Assembly (NCBI RefSeq): GCF_006494715.1
Contig: NZ_CP041151.1
Location: forward strand, 3,348,001-3,412,000
DNA from: Shewanella sp. SNU WT4
GTDB taxonomy: Bacteria > Pseudomonadota > Gammaproteobacteria > Enterobacterales > Shewanellaceae
Direction of reading: 5' to 3'
Length of the DNA: 64,000 nt
The translations under genes and the position numbers were made by a program. Numbering within the stretch: position 1 is the first letter of the stretch; each line of letters opens with the position of its first letter. Under the pieces are notes generated by a model. That model was not told the origin of the DNA and did not search any database. It saw nothing but the letters and a program-made list of their open reading frames with translations. Shown here one piece after another: positions 21,948-31,384 of this stretch.

Positions 21948-22973
21948 CTAGCAGCTTAAAAAGGATTTAATGCCACTGACTAACTTATCAACCCCAAGGC
22001 GACTGATATCTTTATGTAAAACAAAGCGCAGCGAATTGCCGCCAGAAATAATCACGCCTTGCTCACGTAAATGAGTCACTAACATCTGACTATTGAGCGC
22101 GCCATTAATGCCAGCAAACACCATATTGGTTTCCACTTTGGCCATATCGATAGTGAGCTCGTCAATAGATAGCAACTGCTCAGCTAAATACTTGGCGTTG
22201 TCGTGATCTTGAGCTAGACGGCTGACTTGAGTGGTAAGTGCAAGCTCACCTGCTGCCGCTAATATGCCAGCTTGGCGCATGCCGCCTCCTAGCACTTTAC
22301 GCCAGCGCCGCGCTTTAGCGATTAGGGCTTCATCCCCCAGCAACAAGGAGCCGACAGGTGCCGCTAAGCCTTTGGATAAACACACAGAAACAGAATCAAA
22401 ATACTGAGCAATGTCTGCCATATCACAATTATTGGCAACCGCAGCATTGGCAAGGCGCGCACCATCAAGATGAATTTTAAGGCGGTTATTGAAAGCTAAT
22501 TGCTGCGCATCGGCCAAATACTGTTGCGGCAGTACTTGGCCACCTATGGTATTTTCTAAGCTGATTAAGCGAGTACGCGCAAAATGATGATCATCAGGTT
22601 TAATCGCGTTAATGATAGATTGCAAATCTAGGGTGCCATCGCTTAAGTTTTCTAATGGTTGCGGCTGAATACTACCGAGCACCGCAGCGCCGCCCCCTTC
22701 GTATTTATAGTTATGGGAATGCTGGCCACAAATATACTCATCGCCACGCTCACAATGCCCCATTAACGCCAATAAGTTAGCTTGGGTACCGCTTGAGGTA
22801 AATAACGCCGCATCAAAGCCCAACATCTCGGCGGCTAAGGCTTCTAGGCGATTAACGCTCGGGTCATCACCATAAACATCATCACCCACTGGAGCGTTAG
22901 CCATGGCAGCACGCATAGCTGCTGTCGGCTGAGTGACAGTGTCACTTCTAAAATCAAAAACCTCAGTTGTCAT
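21948..22973 (-). CDS. ltaE: Low-specificity L-threonine aldolase
   Basis: PLP enzyme that splits L-threonine or allo-threonine into glycine and acetaldehyde. It aligns well with E. coli LtaE: FRSDTVTQPTAAMR, APVGDDVYGDDPSVNRLE, GTQANLLALMGHCERGDEYI, IHLDGARLANA, and the PLP lysine in VCLSKGLAAPVGSLL. Length 341 aa is typical. It is transcribed alone, divergent from the TRIC-type gene. Confidence 0.95.
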   Translation of the reverse strand: MTTEVFDFRSDTVTQPTAAMRAAMANAPVGDDVYGDDPSVNRLEALAAEMLGFDAALFTSSGTQANLLALMGHCERGDEYICGQHSHNYKYEGGGAAVLGSIQPQPLENLSDGTLDLQSIINAIKPDDHHFARTRLISLENTIGGQVLPQQYLADAQQLAFNNRLKIHLDGARLANAAVANNCDMADIAQYFDSVSVCLSKGLAAPVGSLLLGDEALIAKARRWRKVLGGGMRQAGILAAAGELALTTQVSRLAQDHDNAKYLAEQLLSIDELTIDMAKVETNMVFAGINGALNSQMLVTHLREQGVIISGGNSLRFVLHKDISRLGVDKLVSGIKSFLSC

Positions 22974-23184
22974 TGTTTGTCCTTATTTATAAAAATTATT
23001 ATGAGACCCAAGTCAAATTAACGCCGAACAATTAACGAACTTGCATAATTATCAAGCATTGCAGCCACTCACCCACCAAATACATTCATTAGATAATCTA
23101 ATCCAAAACTTTAGTTATTGTCATTTGGAAATCCACTCAAAATCAGGCAAAATTGCCGCCTTTTCCTAATAACGACAATCCCCA

Positions 23185-23826
23185 ATGCACGAAGCACAAA
23201 TTATTTCAGCACTCTGGCTGATTGGTATCTTAGCCGAAGCCATGACAGGGGCGCTGGCAGCGGGTCGCAAACAGATGGATCTCGTGGGCGTAGTCATCAT
23301 AGGATGCGCAACAGCCATTGGTGGCGGCACCTTACGCGATATGCTACTTGGCAACTACCCGCTAGTATGGGTTGATAATGTCCATTATCTACTAGCTATC
23401 GCCTGCGCCTCATTACTGACGGTTATGATAGCGCCAATTATGCGCTACCTCTCCAGTTTCTTTTTAGCACTGGATGCGCTGGGACTTGCCGTATTTTCCA
23501 TTGTCGGCGCTCAAAAAACCTTAATGTTAGGTTATAGCCCGTTGGTTGCTATTGTCATGGGGCTAGTCACAGGTGTATTTGGCGGTGTTATTCGCGATAT
23601 TTTATGTAATCAAATGCCGCTGATTTTCAGAAAAGAATTATATGCCGTGATATCGCTACTTACCGCAGGGCTTTATGTCGGGCTTAAATTAGTGGCAGTA
23701 CCCGAATGGATAAACTTAATTATCTGTATTAGTACTGGCTTTAGTGTGCGTATGCTGGCACTTAAATATCATTGGTCAATTCCAACCTTTGATTATCAAG
23801 CGGGTAATGATCAACATAATCATTAA
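23185..23826 (+). CDS. TRIC cation channel / UPF0126 family membrane protein
   Basis: Small inner-membrane protein with about seven hydrophobic segments in two homologous halves, each holding the glycine-rich family signature (GGGTLRD near 52-58 and GGVIRD near 133-138). Bacterial TRIC proteins of this family (YadS/YicG-like) form monovalent cation channels; the physiological role is not established. Length 213 aa fits. The Shine-Dalgarno is weak. It is convergent with the mscS-type gene across a perfect hairpin. Confidence 0.87.
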   Translation: MHEAQIISALWLIGILAEAMTGALAAGRKQMDLVGVVIIGCATAIGGGTLRDMLLGNYPLVWVDNVHYLLAIACASLLTVMIAPIMRYLSSFFLALDALGLAVFSIVGAQKTLMLGYSPLVAIVMGLVTGVFGGVIRDILCNQMPLIFRKELYAVISLLTAGLYVGLKLVAVPEWINLIICISTGFSVRMLALKYHWSIPTFDYQAGNDQHNH

Positions 23827-23843
23827 TTGCAGAGATAAATGAC

Positions 23844-23873
23844 ATAGGGTAGTAGCAACGGCTACTACCCTAT
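23844..23873 (+). repeat. Perfect hairpin between convergent TRIC and MscS genes
   Basis: ATAGGGTAGTAGC (23844-23856) and GCTACTACCCTAT (23861-23873) form a 13-base perfect stem with loop AACG, 17 bases from one stop and 16 from the other. Neither side has a T-run. It may act as a bidirectional 3' end. Confidence 0.65.
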
Positions 23874-23889
23874 CAAGCAAACGTATTAG

Positions 23890-24714
23890 TTAGCTAGATG
23901 GCAACTGCTTAACGTGAACATCCATTTGCGGAAACGGAATACCAATACCCGCTTCATCCAGCTTAAGCTTAATGGTTTCCATTATCGCAAAATGTGCAGG
24001 CCAATAATCACTGGTTTTTACCCAAGGACGCACCACAAAATTCACCGATGAATTAGCCAGCGCAGTTAAGCCCACGGTATAACCAGGATCAGCTAACACA
24101 TAATCTGATTGTTCTAAAATCTCGCAGAGCAACTTCTTAGTCGCCGCGATATCAGCATCATAAGAAACGCCAATCACTAAATCGATACGGCGCTTATCCA
24201 TCGCCGAGTAATTAGTGATAGTGCCATTCATCATGGCTGAGTTTGGCGCTATCACGACTTTATTATCTGGCGTCAGTAAACGAGTAGAGAAAATAGTAAT
24301 TTCATCAACTGTGCCAGCAACACCTGCGGCTTCCACATAATCACCCACGCGGCAAGGACGGAATATTACCATCAAGACACCAGCGGCAAAATTAGCTAAC
24401 GAGCCTTGTAAAGCTAAGCCTATGGCTAAACCCGCCGCACCTATCACAGCCACTAACGACGCAGTTTGTACGCCAATTTGGCCAAGCGCTGCAATCACGG
24501 TAAATGCTAGTACCACTGACCAAGCGATATTAGATACAAAGGATGATACCGTTCTATCAACTTTACGCCGCTCTAAGGTTTTGAAGGTAATTTTTTTAGC
24601 TACATTAGCCACATACTTACCAACGATAAAAATAACAATCGCCAGTAGTATCTTAACCCCGTAAGTCACCACCAAACCTGGTAGTTCTTGGGCTAGTTGA
24701 CTCCAATCATCCAT
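23890..24714 (-). CDS. mscS: Small-conductance mechanosensitive channel (MscS family)
   Basis: Opens under membrane tension to release solutes during hypo-osmotic shock. Three transmembrane segments (about 15-35, 60-80 and the pore helix 85-112); the pore helix has the Gly/Ala-rich pattern VAVIGAAGLAIGLALQGSLANFAAG typical of MscS TM3. The beta domain carries FRPCRVGDYVE and NKVVIAPNSAMM, and the C-terminus ends with the conserved IPFPQMDVHV. Length 274 aa is close to E. coli MscS (286). Confidence 0.94.
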   Translation of the reverse strand: MDDWSQLAQELPGLVVTYGVKILLAIVIFIVGKYVANVAKKITFKTLERRKVDRTVSSFVSNIAWSVVLAFTVIAALGQIGVQTASLVAVIGAAGLAIGLALQGSLANFAAGVLMVIFRPCRVGDYVEAAGVAGTVDEITIFSTRLLTPDNKVVIAPNSAMMNGTITNYSAMDKRRIDLVIGVSYDADIAATKKLLCEILEQSDYVLADPGYTVGLTALANSSVNFVVRPWVKTSDYWPAHFAIMETIKLKLDEAGIGIPFPQMDVHVKQLPSS

Positions 24715-25110
24715 AGTAAATGCCTCTTTATTGGTTATAAATTGTAAACATGGTAAAGCGGGTTAAATACGCTAGTACTAATGACTAATTCTAAGAATTC
24801 GTTATTAGAAATAGCCACTAACAATAGTTACTCGTAACAATAGCTATTGGTATTAGCTGATTAAAACCTGGGTGGACTCATTGCAAATAATGACACCTAC
24901 CACTCAATCGGATTTCAACGCAAAACTTACAACCATAAGACTACAATTGACACGCAAGCAATACAAGGTTGTAACCATATTGAAAAGCGTACATTCGAAA
25001 TGGAAATAGTGAGAAATAGCACGAACGCTCAATAATCAATCACTAGCTGACAACGCTAATGGCCAGCAACAAAAACAGCGGCCTTAGCCGCTGTTTGATG
25101 ATGCTAAAAT
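24715..25110 (-). other. Intergenic region upstream of mscS
   Basis: About 395 A/T-rich bases without a convincing gene. It contains the DUF4136 terminator at its right end, a 12-base palindrome CAATAGCTATTG (24838-24849) and two copies of TAACAATAG 16 bases apart, which could be regulatory sites for mscS. Confidence 0.45.
25070..25096 (-). terminator. Intrinsic terminator after the DUF4136 gene
   Basis: Arms AAACAGCGGC (25073-25082) and GCCGCTGTTT (25087-25096) with loop CTTA; on the minus strand the stem runs into a T-rich tract. It lies 15 bases after the gene's stop. Confidence 0.85.
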
Positions 25111-25692
25111 TTACGAACCCACTTTAGGCGGGAAATTAGCGAGAATTTGAGCAACCGCTTCATTAATAAATTGAGTCCGCTGTTCTGGGGTATCTTTATC
25201 ACGAATAATATTTGATAACGAACCGCGCCAAATTAACTTGCCAGACGCTTGATCAATAATATCGACAATCAAAGTACCCACGTCATATTCACGCACCTGA
25301 GTTTGAGTCGATGCGGTACCTGGCCCCCAAGGATTACCCCAACCCCAGTTTGGACCATAGTAAGAATAATAAGGGTTATAACCATAATAATTAGTAAAGG
25401 TATCAACATCGACCTTAGTATCTACCTTAGTGAGGTAGTTCACTAATAACTGAGCATTGGCTTGCGGGGTGCTAGTTAGCCCTTTTGCCGCCAGTTCATT
25501 GTTAATTGCGGTACGCACACGCTCATCCATTAAACCATCAAGATGATATTGCGAATCATCACCTGGCGATGTCACCCAAGCGTAGGTTTTAAACTGCGAA
25601 AAATTTACATCAGGATTATAGTCCCAACTGGTTTTAACACTGCTACAAGCACTGAGTGCCAGTACCATTACAGCCAAAAATAGCTTTTTCAT
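25111..25692 (-). CDS. DUF4136 domain lipoprotein
   Basis: Predicted outer-membrane or periplasmic lipoprotein: hydrophobic signal MKKLFLAVMVLALSACSS with lipobox LSAC (Cys16). The rest matches the DUF4136 pattern (DYNPDVNFSQFKTYAW near the start; ERVRTAINNELAAKGL; LIVDIIDQASGKLIWRGSL near the end), with a Tyr/Gly/Pro-rich stretch (YGYNPYYSYYGPNWGWG) in between. Function of the family is unknown. It is a single transcription unit with its own terminator. Confidence 0.83.
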   Translation of the reverse strand: MKKLFLAVMVLALSACSSVKTSWDYNPDVNFSQFKTYAWVTSPGDDSQYHLDGLMDERVRTAINNELAAKGLTSTPQANAQLLVNYLTKVDTKVDVDTFTNYYGYNPYYSYYGPNWGWGNPWGPGTASTQTQVREYDVGTLIVDIIDQASGKLIWRGSLSNIIRDKDTPEQRTQFINEAVAQILANFPPKVGS

Positions 25693-25941
25693 ATTCCTAC
25701 CTCGAAGAAATAAACACTGTCACACTTATGATTAAGGAGCCTAAGCTCACAAGCTTAAAGCTCTAAATTTATGCGCAAAATCAGCCGATACTTTAATCAA
25801 CACAGGTTAGGTTGTTACAGCATTGAGATCCAGTAGCTAAATGAAATAATTAAATTAATTATTATTGAACTGACGGATATACAACATATAGCTAACCTAA
25901 AAATTTGCCTAAAACCAACACTCCCGTTTATGGCTGGATTT

Positions 25942-25950
25942 TGGTAAAAT
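25942..25950 (+). promoter_or_regulatory. Extended -10 promoter of yciH
   Basis: TGG followed by TAAAAT (25945-25950) resembles an extended -10 element, without a good -35. The predicted start near 25957 falls after the first in-frame ATG (25954), supporting the downstream start of yciH. Confidence 0.4.
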
Positions 25951-25983
25951 CTCATGATTGAAGATGATTTAGGCTGTCACTAT

Positions 25984-26313
25984 ATGCGTATCGATCCAAA
26001 TGTAACCTTAGTCTATAGCACGGATAAGGGCCGAATTGAGCCTGAAGCTGAGGTAGTCGCGCCGCCAACTGGCGATGGAATTATCAGAATTCATCGTGAT
26101 ACTAAAGGCAGAAAAGGCAAAGGGGTGAGCATAATTAAAGGCCTCAGCTTAGATGCCAAAGCATTAGATGCTTTAGCAAAAACGCTCAAAAAACAATGCG
26201 GCTGCGGCGGCACAGTCAAAGATTTCTGTATTGAGATCCAAACCGATAATCGCGAGCTGCTAAAAACCTTGCTAGAGAAACAACACTATACTGTCAAACT
26301 CGCAGGCGGCTAA
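25984..26313 (+). CDS. yciH: SUI1/eIF1-like translation factor YciH
   Basis: Small homologue of eukaryotic eIF1; in E. coli YciH affects translation initiation fidelity and stress translation. The SUI1 fold spans most of the protein, with VYSTDKGRIEP at the start, RKGKGVSIIKGL, the conserved KKQCGCGGTVKD and the terminal VKLAGG. The start is set by similarity (E. coli begins about 8 residues before LVYST), by AGG about 10 bases upstream and by the predicted promoter; an ATG ten codons earlier is open. Confidence 0.93.
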   Translation: MRIDPNVTLVYSTDKGRIEPEAEVVAPPTGDGIIRIHRDTKGRKGKGVSIIKGLSLDAKALDALAKTLKKQCGCGGTVKDFCIEIQTDNRELLKTLLEKQHYTVKLAGG

Positions 26314-26343
26314 GCCACCTAACCTCCTGATAAAGGAAATAGC

Positions 26344-26907
26344 ATGCTAAGTCTTCAAAACCAATTATTAATCGCTATGCCTTCGCTCAAGAACAGCATT
26401 TTTGAGCGCAGCCTTATCTATATTTGCGAGCATGATAAGTCAGGTGCCATGGGGCTTATCATTAATCGCCCAGCAGGTCTTGATGTCGGCACCTTAGTTG
26501 AACAAATGGAACTCAGTGACGAAATCCCAGATTTTGCCGATTCGCCGCAAAACCAAGTGCTGATTGGTGGACCCGTCACTCCAGATAAAGGCTTTGTATT
26601 ACATAGCCCGCAGCTTTATTGGACCACTAGTCAGAAGTTGACTGACGATTTAATGCTCACTACCTCTAAAGATATTTTGTCATCATTAGGTAGTGATAAG
26701 GCCCCAGAAAAATTTTTAGTGGCACTAGGTTATGCCGGCTGGGCAAAAGATCAATTAGAGCATGAGCTTGCGGAAAACTCCTGGCTTAGCGTCCCTGCCA
26801 CCCCAGAATTGCTATTTAGCGCTGAATTGGAAAATCGCTGGGAGCTTGCCATGCAGTCGTTAGGCTTTAACGTCTGGCAAATGTCGAGTCAAATCGGTCA
26901 CGCTTAA
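26344..26907 (+). CDS. yqgE: UPF0301 (AlgH/YqgE) family protein
   Basis: Soluble protein of the YqgE/AlgH family, role not firmly established. Hallmarks: [36 protein letters not shown] at the N-terminus, [17 protein letters not shown] in the middle, and [15 protein letters not shown] near residue 138. Length 187 aa is normal. AAAGGA precedes the ATG. It is followed by ruvX, a very common pairing. Confidence 0.94.
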   Translation: MLSLQNQLLIAMPSLKNSIFERSLIYICEHDKSGAMGLIINRPAGLDVGTLVEQMELSDEIPDFADSPQNQVLIGGPVTPDKGFVLHSPQLYWTTSQKLTDDLMLTTSKDILSSLGSDKAPEKFLVALGYAGWAKDQLEHELAENSWLSVPATPELLFSAELENRWELAMQSLGFNVWQMSSQIGHA

Positions 26908-26963
26908 TTATTTAATGCCAGCGAAGCAGCAAATGCTTAGCTGGTTACATCAAGAAGTAACTC

Positions 26964-27380
26964 ATGACACAAACAGTTTTAGGCTTTGATTTTGGCACTA
27001 AGAGTATTGGCGTTGCCATTGGCCAACAAATTACAGGCACCGCAAGACCGCTATTATCCTTAAAAGCCACAGATGGCATTCCAAATTGGGAAGATATAGG
27101 CAAGCTCATTGCCGAGTGGCAACCCGATCTGGTGGTAGTCGGTCTGCCGCTCAATATGGATGGCACCGAGCAAGAAATGACGCAGCGGGCGCGAAAATTT
27201 GCTAATCGCCTCAATAGCCGCTTTGGTGTCAAGATTCATACTCAAGATGAACGCCTCACTACTGCCGATGCTAAAGCGAGATTATTTGAACTTGGCGGTT
27301 ACAAGGCGCTGACCAAAGATCAAATCGATGCAGTCTCTGCCGTGCTGATTATTGAGAGCTATTTTGACAGTTGCTATTAA
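26964..27380 (+). CDS. ruvX: Putative pre-16S rRNA nuclease / Holliday junction resolvase-like YqgF
   Basis: RNase H-like fold protein implicated in 16S rRNA 5' end maturation. N-terminal catalytic Asp in [15 protein letters not shown], then [22 protein letters not shown], the DERLTTADA motif and [17 protein letters not shown] with the last acidic residue. Length 138 aa is typical. It follows yqgE with a 56-base gap. Confidence 0.95.
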   Translation: MTQTVLGFDFGTKSIGVAIGQQITGTARPLLSLKATDGIPNWEDIGKLIAEWQPDLVVVGLPLNMDGTEQEMTQRARKFANRLNSRFGVKIHTQDERLTTADAKARLFELGGYKALTKDQIDAVSAVLIIESYFDSCY

Positions 27381-27404
27381 TTTAAGCACAATCCTTTAGC
27401 TCGA

Positions 27405-27440
27405 AACACAATAAGCCAAGCAATGCTTGGCTTATGTGTT
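27405..27440 (+). repeat. Hairpin between convergent ruvX and hemH
   Basis: Arms at 27405-27421 and 27425-27440 pair over 16 base pairs with one bulged A and a 3-base loop (core AAGCCAAGC/GCTTGGCTT). It begins 25 bases after the ruvX stop and ends 34 bases before the hemH stop, with no T-run on either side. Confidence 0.62.
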
Positions 27441-27473
27441 AGGTTTGAGTGAAACTGCAATGACTACTGTCGA

Positions 27474-28487
27474 TTAAAAGTAAGGTTTCACTAAGTTTGC
27501 CATCATTTCAATGTGTAAATCATCATCATTCAGGCAAGGGATATAACGGAAACTCTCGCCGCCAGCATGCTCAAATATCTCACGGTTTTCACCAGCAATT
27601 TCTTCTAAAGTTTCCAAACAATCGGCACTAAACGCTGGGCAAGCCACAGCAATATCAGTAATACCTTGAGCTGGCAACGCCGCCATAGTGGCATCGGTAT
27701 AAGGTTGTAACCAAGTTGCCTTGCCAAATCTTGATTGGAAAGTCGTTAAAATATCATTGGGGTCCATGGCTAAAGTTTCAGCGACCAAGCGACTGGTTTT
27801 GATGCAGAAACAGTAATAAGGATCGCCAAGTTCCAGATTACGTTTAGGCATGCCATGGTAAGACAAGACTAATTTTTGTGGCTTACCATGGGCATCAAAA
27901 TCGCGTTTAAGTGACGCGCACAGTGCTTTGATAAAATCCGGATTGTCATGATAAGTATGAATAAAATGCAACGAGGGTAAATATCGCCATTGCATCATCT
28001 CCTTCGCAATAGCATCAAACACTGATGCAGTCGTTGGCGCTGCGTATTGTGGATAAAGCGGCAACACAATTATTTTATCAATGCCGCTATCACGCATCTT
28101 TTGCATCACGCTGCTAATTGAGGGATTACCATAGCGCATGGCAAGATGAACGCTGACATCCTCGCCTTCACTCTTAAGCAGACTTGCAAGTTTGGCGGTT
28201 TGGCGCAGGCTAATATCCATCAATGGCGAGCCCGCCTCAGTCCAGACTAACTGATAATTAGCCGCGGATTTTGCCGGGCGGGTGCGCAAAATAATCCCGT
28301 GTAAAATCGCTTGCCACACCAATTTTGGAATTTCAATGACTCTTGGGTCGGATAAAAACTCAGCTAAATATTCACGTACTGCTTTTGGGGTTGGTGCATC
28401 TGGCGTGCCCAAGTTCACTAACAGCACGCCGGTTTTATTTTTTGTTTGGTGCCCAAGTTCCTTGGACATGCCAGAATATTTAGCCAA
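27474..28487 (-). CDS. hemH: Ferrochelatase
   Basis: Inserts Fe2+ into protoporphyrin IX, the last step of heme synthesis. Signatures: LLVNLGTPDAPTPKAVREYLAEFLSD, VWTEAGSPL, the catalytic His in LSYHGMPKR (His211), and CPAFSADCLETLEEI with the conserved Glu. The start is taken as TTG because a strong GAAGAGG lies 6 bases upstream of it; the ATG six codons later is too far from this site. It follows the glutathione peroxidase gene by 36 bases, so the two may be one operon. Confidence 0.94.
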   Translation of the reverse strand: MAKYSGMSKELGHQTKNKTGVLLVNLGTPDAPTPKAVREYLAEFLSDPRVIEIPKLVWQAILHGIILRTRPAKSAANYQLVWTEAGSPLMDISLRQTAKLASLLKSEGEDVSVHLAMRYGNPSISSVMQKMRDSGIDKIIVLPLYPQYAAPTTASVFDAIAKEMMQWRYLPSLHFIHTYHDNPDFIKALCASLKRDFDAHGKPQKLVLSYHGMPKRNLELGDPYYCFCIKTSRLVAETLAMDPNDILTTFQSRFGKATWLQPYTDATMAALPAQGITDIAVACPAFSADCLETLEEIAGENREIFEHAGGESFRYIPCLNDDDLHIEMMANLVKPYF

Positions 28488-28523
28488 AACAACCTCTTCT
28501 GAATTTTGTATTTATAGGCGGTA

Positions 28524-29075
28524 TTAAAGCACAGAATTAATAGCTTGAGTAAGTTCTGGGCTATCAGGATTTACGCGAGAATTGAACTGGATAACAGTTT
28601 GACCATCTGCGCTCACTAAATATTTATAAAAGTTCCATTTTGGCGAGGCCGATTTATCGGCTAAGTAGCTAAACACTGAATTAGCATCACTGCCACGAAC
28701 ACTTGATGGCGCCACCATAGTAAAACTTACGCCATAGTTGATGTAGCAAACCTTGGCGGTTTCTTCTTCTTTATCTTCTTCTTGAAAAAAGTCATCCGAT
28801 GGGAAACCTATCACCACTAAGCCTTTATCTTTATAGGCTTGGTGCACAGCTTCTAACTGCTTAAATTGTGGAGTAAAGCCGCAATTACTGGCGGTATTAA
28901 CTATCAAGACTGGTTTACCTTTAGTGAGTTCACATAGATTAATCTCTTGCTCAGAATGCAGCTTTTTAACGGTGACATTTAAATAATCAGCGCACTCACT
29001 CGCTAACACGCTAGGGCTAAACAACAGTACTGTGGCACTCACCAGTAAGCTGCGACGACATGGCAAAATTGGCAT
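28524..29075 (-). CDS. Exported glutathione peroxidase-family protein
   Basis: Thioredoxin-fold peroxidase of the glutathione/thioredoxin peroxidase family. The N-terminus (MPILPCRRSLLVSATVLLF..LAS) looks like a cleavable signal peptide, so the protein probably works in the periplasm. The catalytic Cys65 is in NTASNCGFTPQ and the Trp147-Asn148 pair in KWNFYKYL. The usual Gln of the tetrad (FPxNQF in relatives) is replaced by Asp95 in FPSDDF. AAAGGA precedes the ATG. Electron donor unknown; it sits upstream of hemH. Confidence 0.87.
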   Translation of the reverse strand: MPILPCRRSLLVSATVLLFSPSVLASECADYLNVTVKKLHSEQEINLCELTKGKPVLIVNTASNCGFTPQFKQLEAVHQAYKDKGLVVIGFPSDDFFQEEDKEEETAKVCYINYGVSFTMVAPSSVRGSDANSVFSYLADKSASPKWNFYKYLVSADGQTVIQFNSRVNPDSPELTQAINSVL

Positions 29076-29167
29076 GGTAGTTCCTTTAAATCACTGAGTT
29101 ATTGTTCATTATTGTATTGAGCGATTTAGCTCAACTCAAAGGGCGATAGAACTAATTTACACATAAA

Positions 29168-29193
29168 AAAACTGCTGAACCAGCAGCAGTTTT
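29168..29193 (-). terminator. Intrinsic terminator after pilU
   Basis: Arms AAAACTGCTG (29168-29177) and CAGCAGTTTT (29184-29193); a seven-T run follows on the minus strand. It lies 23 bases after pilU. Confidence 0.83.
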
Positions 29194-29215
29194 TAGGTGG
29201 ATAAACGCCGTAGCT

Positions 29216-30334
29216 TTAACCTAAATCTAAGGTCACTTTATCCATCAAACTCACTGTGGCACCTTCAGAATCTTTACCTTTAAGCTTTAACATCAAACGT
29301 AAATCATTAGGCGAATCGGCATGATGCAAGGCATCGGCATAACTAATATCACCGCTTTGATAAAGGTGAAATAACGCCTGGTCGAAAGTTTGCATGCCTT
29401 GTTCATTGGACTTAGCCATGGTTTCTTTGAGCAAATGTAATTCATTTTTTTGAATTAACGACGAGATTCGCGGCGTATTAATTAAGATTTCAATGGCCGC
29501 CATTCGGCCATGGCCATCCATTTTTGGCACCAGTTGCTGCGCCACAATACCACGTAAATTTAATGACAAATCAAAAAGTAACTGTTGATGCTTACTTTCA
29601 GGCACCAAATGCATAATGCGATCTAACGCTTGGTTGGCATTGTTAGCATGCAAGGTTGCCATACATAAGTGACCCGTTTCAGCGAACGCTAAGGCGAACT
29701 CCATGGTTTCTTGGGTGCGAATTTCACCAATTAAGATCACATCGGGCGCTTGGCGCAGTGAACTTTTAAGGGCCGATTCAAACGAGTCGGTATCTATGCC
29801 CACCTCGCGCTGGGTAACTATGCTAAGCCTGTGGTCATGCACAAATTCCACCGGGTCTTCAATCGTTAAGATATGACCGCGGGCATTGCCGTTACGATAG
29901 CCTACCAGTGCCGCTAGCGACGTTGACTTACCTGTGCCTGTGCCGCCCACCATAATGATTAAGCCGCGCTTACTCATCACGAGATCTTTAAGGATTGGTG
30001 GCAACTTTAAATCATCAACATCGGGAATTTTGGTCTCGATGCGGCGCATAACGCATCCAGCGGATTCTCTCTGCCAAAAAGCGCTCACACGAAAACGCCC
30101 AAGATCTTTAACCCCAAAAGCAAAGTTACACTCGCGAGAAGTGTGAAACTCTTGTTTTTGCACGTCAGACATTAAGGATTCAACAAACAGTAACGATTGC
30201 GCCGGCGTGAGCCTTTGCTCACCGAGCGGCTGCAATTCACCATCGATTTTAGCGCTTGGGGGAAAACCCGCCGTCACAAACAAGTCCGAAGCCTTGCGCT
30301 CAACCATGATTTTAAGAAATGGAAGCACATCCAT
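29216..30334 (-). CDS. pilU: Type IV pilus retraction ATPase PilU
   Basis: PilT-dependent hexameric ATPase that helps retract type IV pili. N-terminal PAS-like domain, then Walker A GGTGTGKSTS, Asp box, Walker B VILIGEIRTQETM and His box TGHLCMATLHANN. Length 372 aa fits PilU, which is longer than PilT at the C-terminus. AAGGAG is 8 bases before ATG. It follows pilT by 12 bases and is certainly co-transcribed. Confidence 0.95.
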   Translation of the reverse strand: MDVLPFLKIMVERKASDLFVTAGFPPSAKIDGELQPLGEQRLTPAQSLLFVESLMSDVQKQEFHTSRECNFAFGVKDLGRFRVSAFWQRESAGCVMRRIETKIPDVDDLKLPPILKDLVMSKRGLIIMVGGTGTGKSTSLAALVGYRNGNARGHILTIEDPVEFVHDHRLSIVTQREVGIDTDSFESALKSSLRQAPDVILIGEIRTQETMEFALAFAETGHLCMATLHANNANQALDRIMHLVPESKHQQLLFDLSLNLRGIVAQQLVPKMDGHGRMAAIEILINTPRISSLIQKNELHLLKETMAKSNEQGMQTFDQALFHLYQSGDISYADALHHADSPNDLRLMLKLKGKDSEGATVSLMDKVTLDLG

Positions 30335-30346
30335 GGGTGAAGCTCC

Positions 30347-31384
30347 TTAGAAACTCGCCTGTTTATTCGAACTCTTACTCATAGCATCTTCACGAGTAAT
30401 TAAGCCGCGATTCACCAAATTCTGTAAACACTGCTCAAGCGTTTGCATGCCATGGGACATACCGGTTTGAATGGCTGAATACATTTGCGCCACTTTATCC
30501 TCACGGATTAAGTTACGAATGGCAGGAGTGCCCATCATGATTTCATGAGCTGCCACGCGGCCGCCACCGACTTTCTTAATCAAGGTTTGCGAGATAACGG
30601 CTTGTAAGGATTCAGACAACATAGTGCGCACCATGTCTTTCTCGCCGGCAGGAAACACGTCAACCACACGGTCAATGGTTTTAGCGGCTGAGGTCGTATG
30701 CAAGGTACCAAACACTAAATGACCGGTTTCTGCGGCCGTCATAGCTAAGCGGATGGTTTCAAGATCGCGCATCTCACCCACTAAAATAACATCCGGGTCT
30801 TCACGCAGGGCTGAGCGCAGCGCCGCATTAAAGCTATGAGTATGACGATGCACTTCGCGCTGGTTAATCAAGCATTGCTTGTTGGGGTGCACGAATTCAA
30901 TGGGGTCTTCAATTGTTAAAATATGATCATGTCGATTTTCGTTAATATAATCGACCATAGCGGCGAGCGTGGTACTCTTACCTGAACCAGTAGGTCCGGT
31001 GACTAACACTAAGCCACGGGGAAAGCTTGAAATCTTTTTAAAAATCTCAGGGGCGCCTAACTGCTCGAGCGATAAAATGGTGCTCGGAATAGTACGGAAA
31101 ACAGCGGCGGCTCCACGAGATTGATTGAAGGCATTGACCCTGAAACGGGCAAGATTCGGAACTTCAAATGAAAAGTCGATTTCTAAATGCTCTTCATAGT
31201 CTTTGCGCTGCTTGTCATTCATAATGTCGTAAACCAATGAATGCACACCTTGATGATCGAGCGCTGGCACGTTGAGCTTTCTTACATCGCCATCAACACG
31301 GATCATTGGCGGAACGCCAGAAGACAAATGCAAATCTGAGGCGTTATGCTTTACACTAAACGCCAATAATTCGGTTATTTCCAT
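30347..31384 (-). CDS. pilT: Type IV pilus twitching motility ATPase PilT
   Basis: Main motor for pilus retraction. The start MEITELLAFSVKHNASDLHLSSG is the standard PilT N-terminus; Walker A GPTGSGKST, Asp box EDPIEFVH, Walker B ILVGEMRDLETI, His box TGHLVFGTLHT, and the AIRNLIREDK motif near the end. The ATG has AGGGAT about 10 bases upstream; a TTG eight codons earlier is rejected. The gene is divergent from yggS, with only 35 bases between the two starts. Confidence 0.96.
   Translation of the reverse strand: MEITELLAFSVKHNASDLHLSSGVPPMIRVDGDVRKLNVPALDHQGVHSLVYDIMNDKQRKDYEEHLEIDFSFEVPNLARFRVNAFNQSRGAAAVFRTIPSTILSLEQLGAPEIFKKISSFPRGLVLVTGPTGSGKSTTLAAMVDYINENRHDHILTIEDPIEFVHPNKQCLINQREVHRHTHSFNAALRSALREDPDVILVGEMRDLETIRLAMTAAETGHLVFGTLHTTSAAKTIDRVVDVFPAGEKDMVRTMLSESLQAVISQTLIKKVGGGRVAAHEIMMGTPAIRNLIREDKVAQMYSAIQTGMSHGMQTLEQCLQNLVNRGLITREDAMSKSSNKQASF

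Noticed and set aside
24838..24849. 12-base palindrome CAATAGCTATTG upstream of mscS
   Set aside because: A single A/T-rich palindrome in a large intergenic region is expected by chance, and no promoter could be placed next to it.
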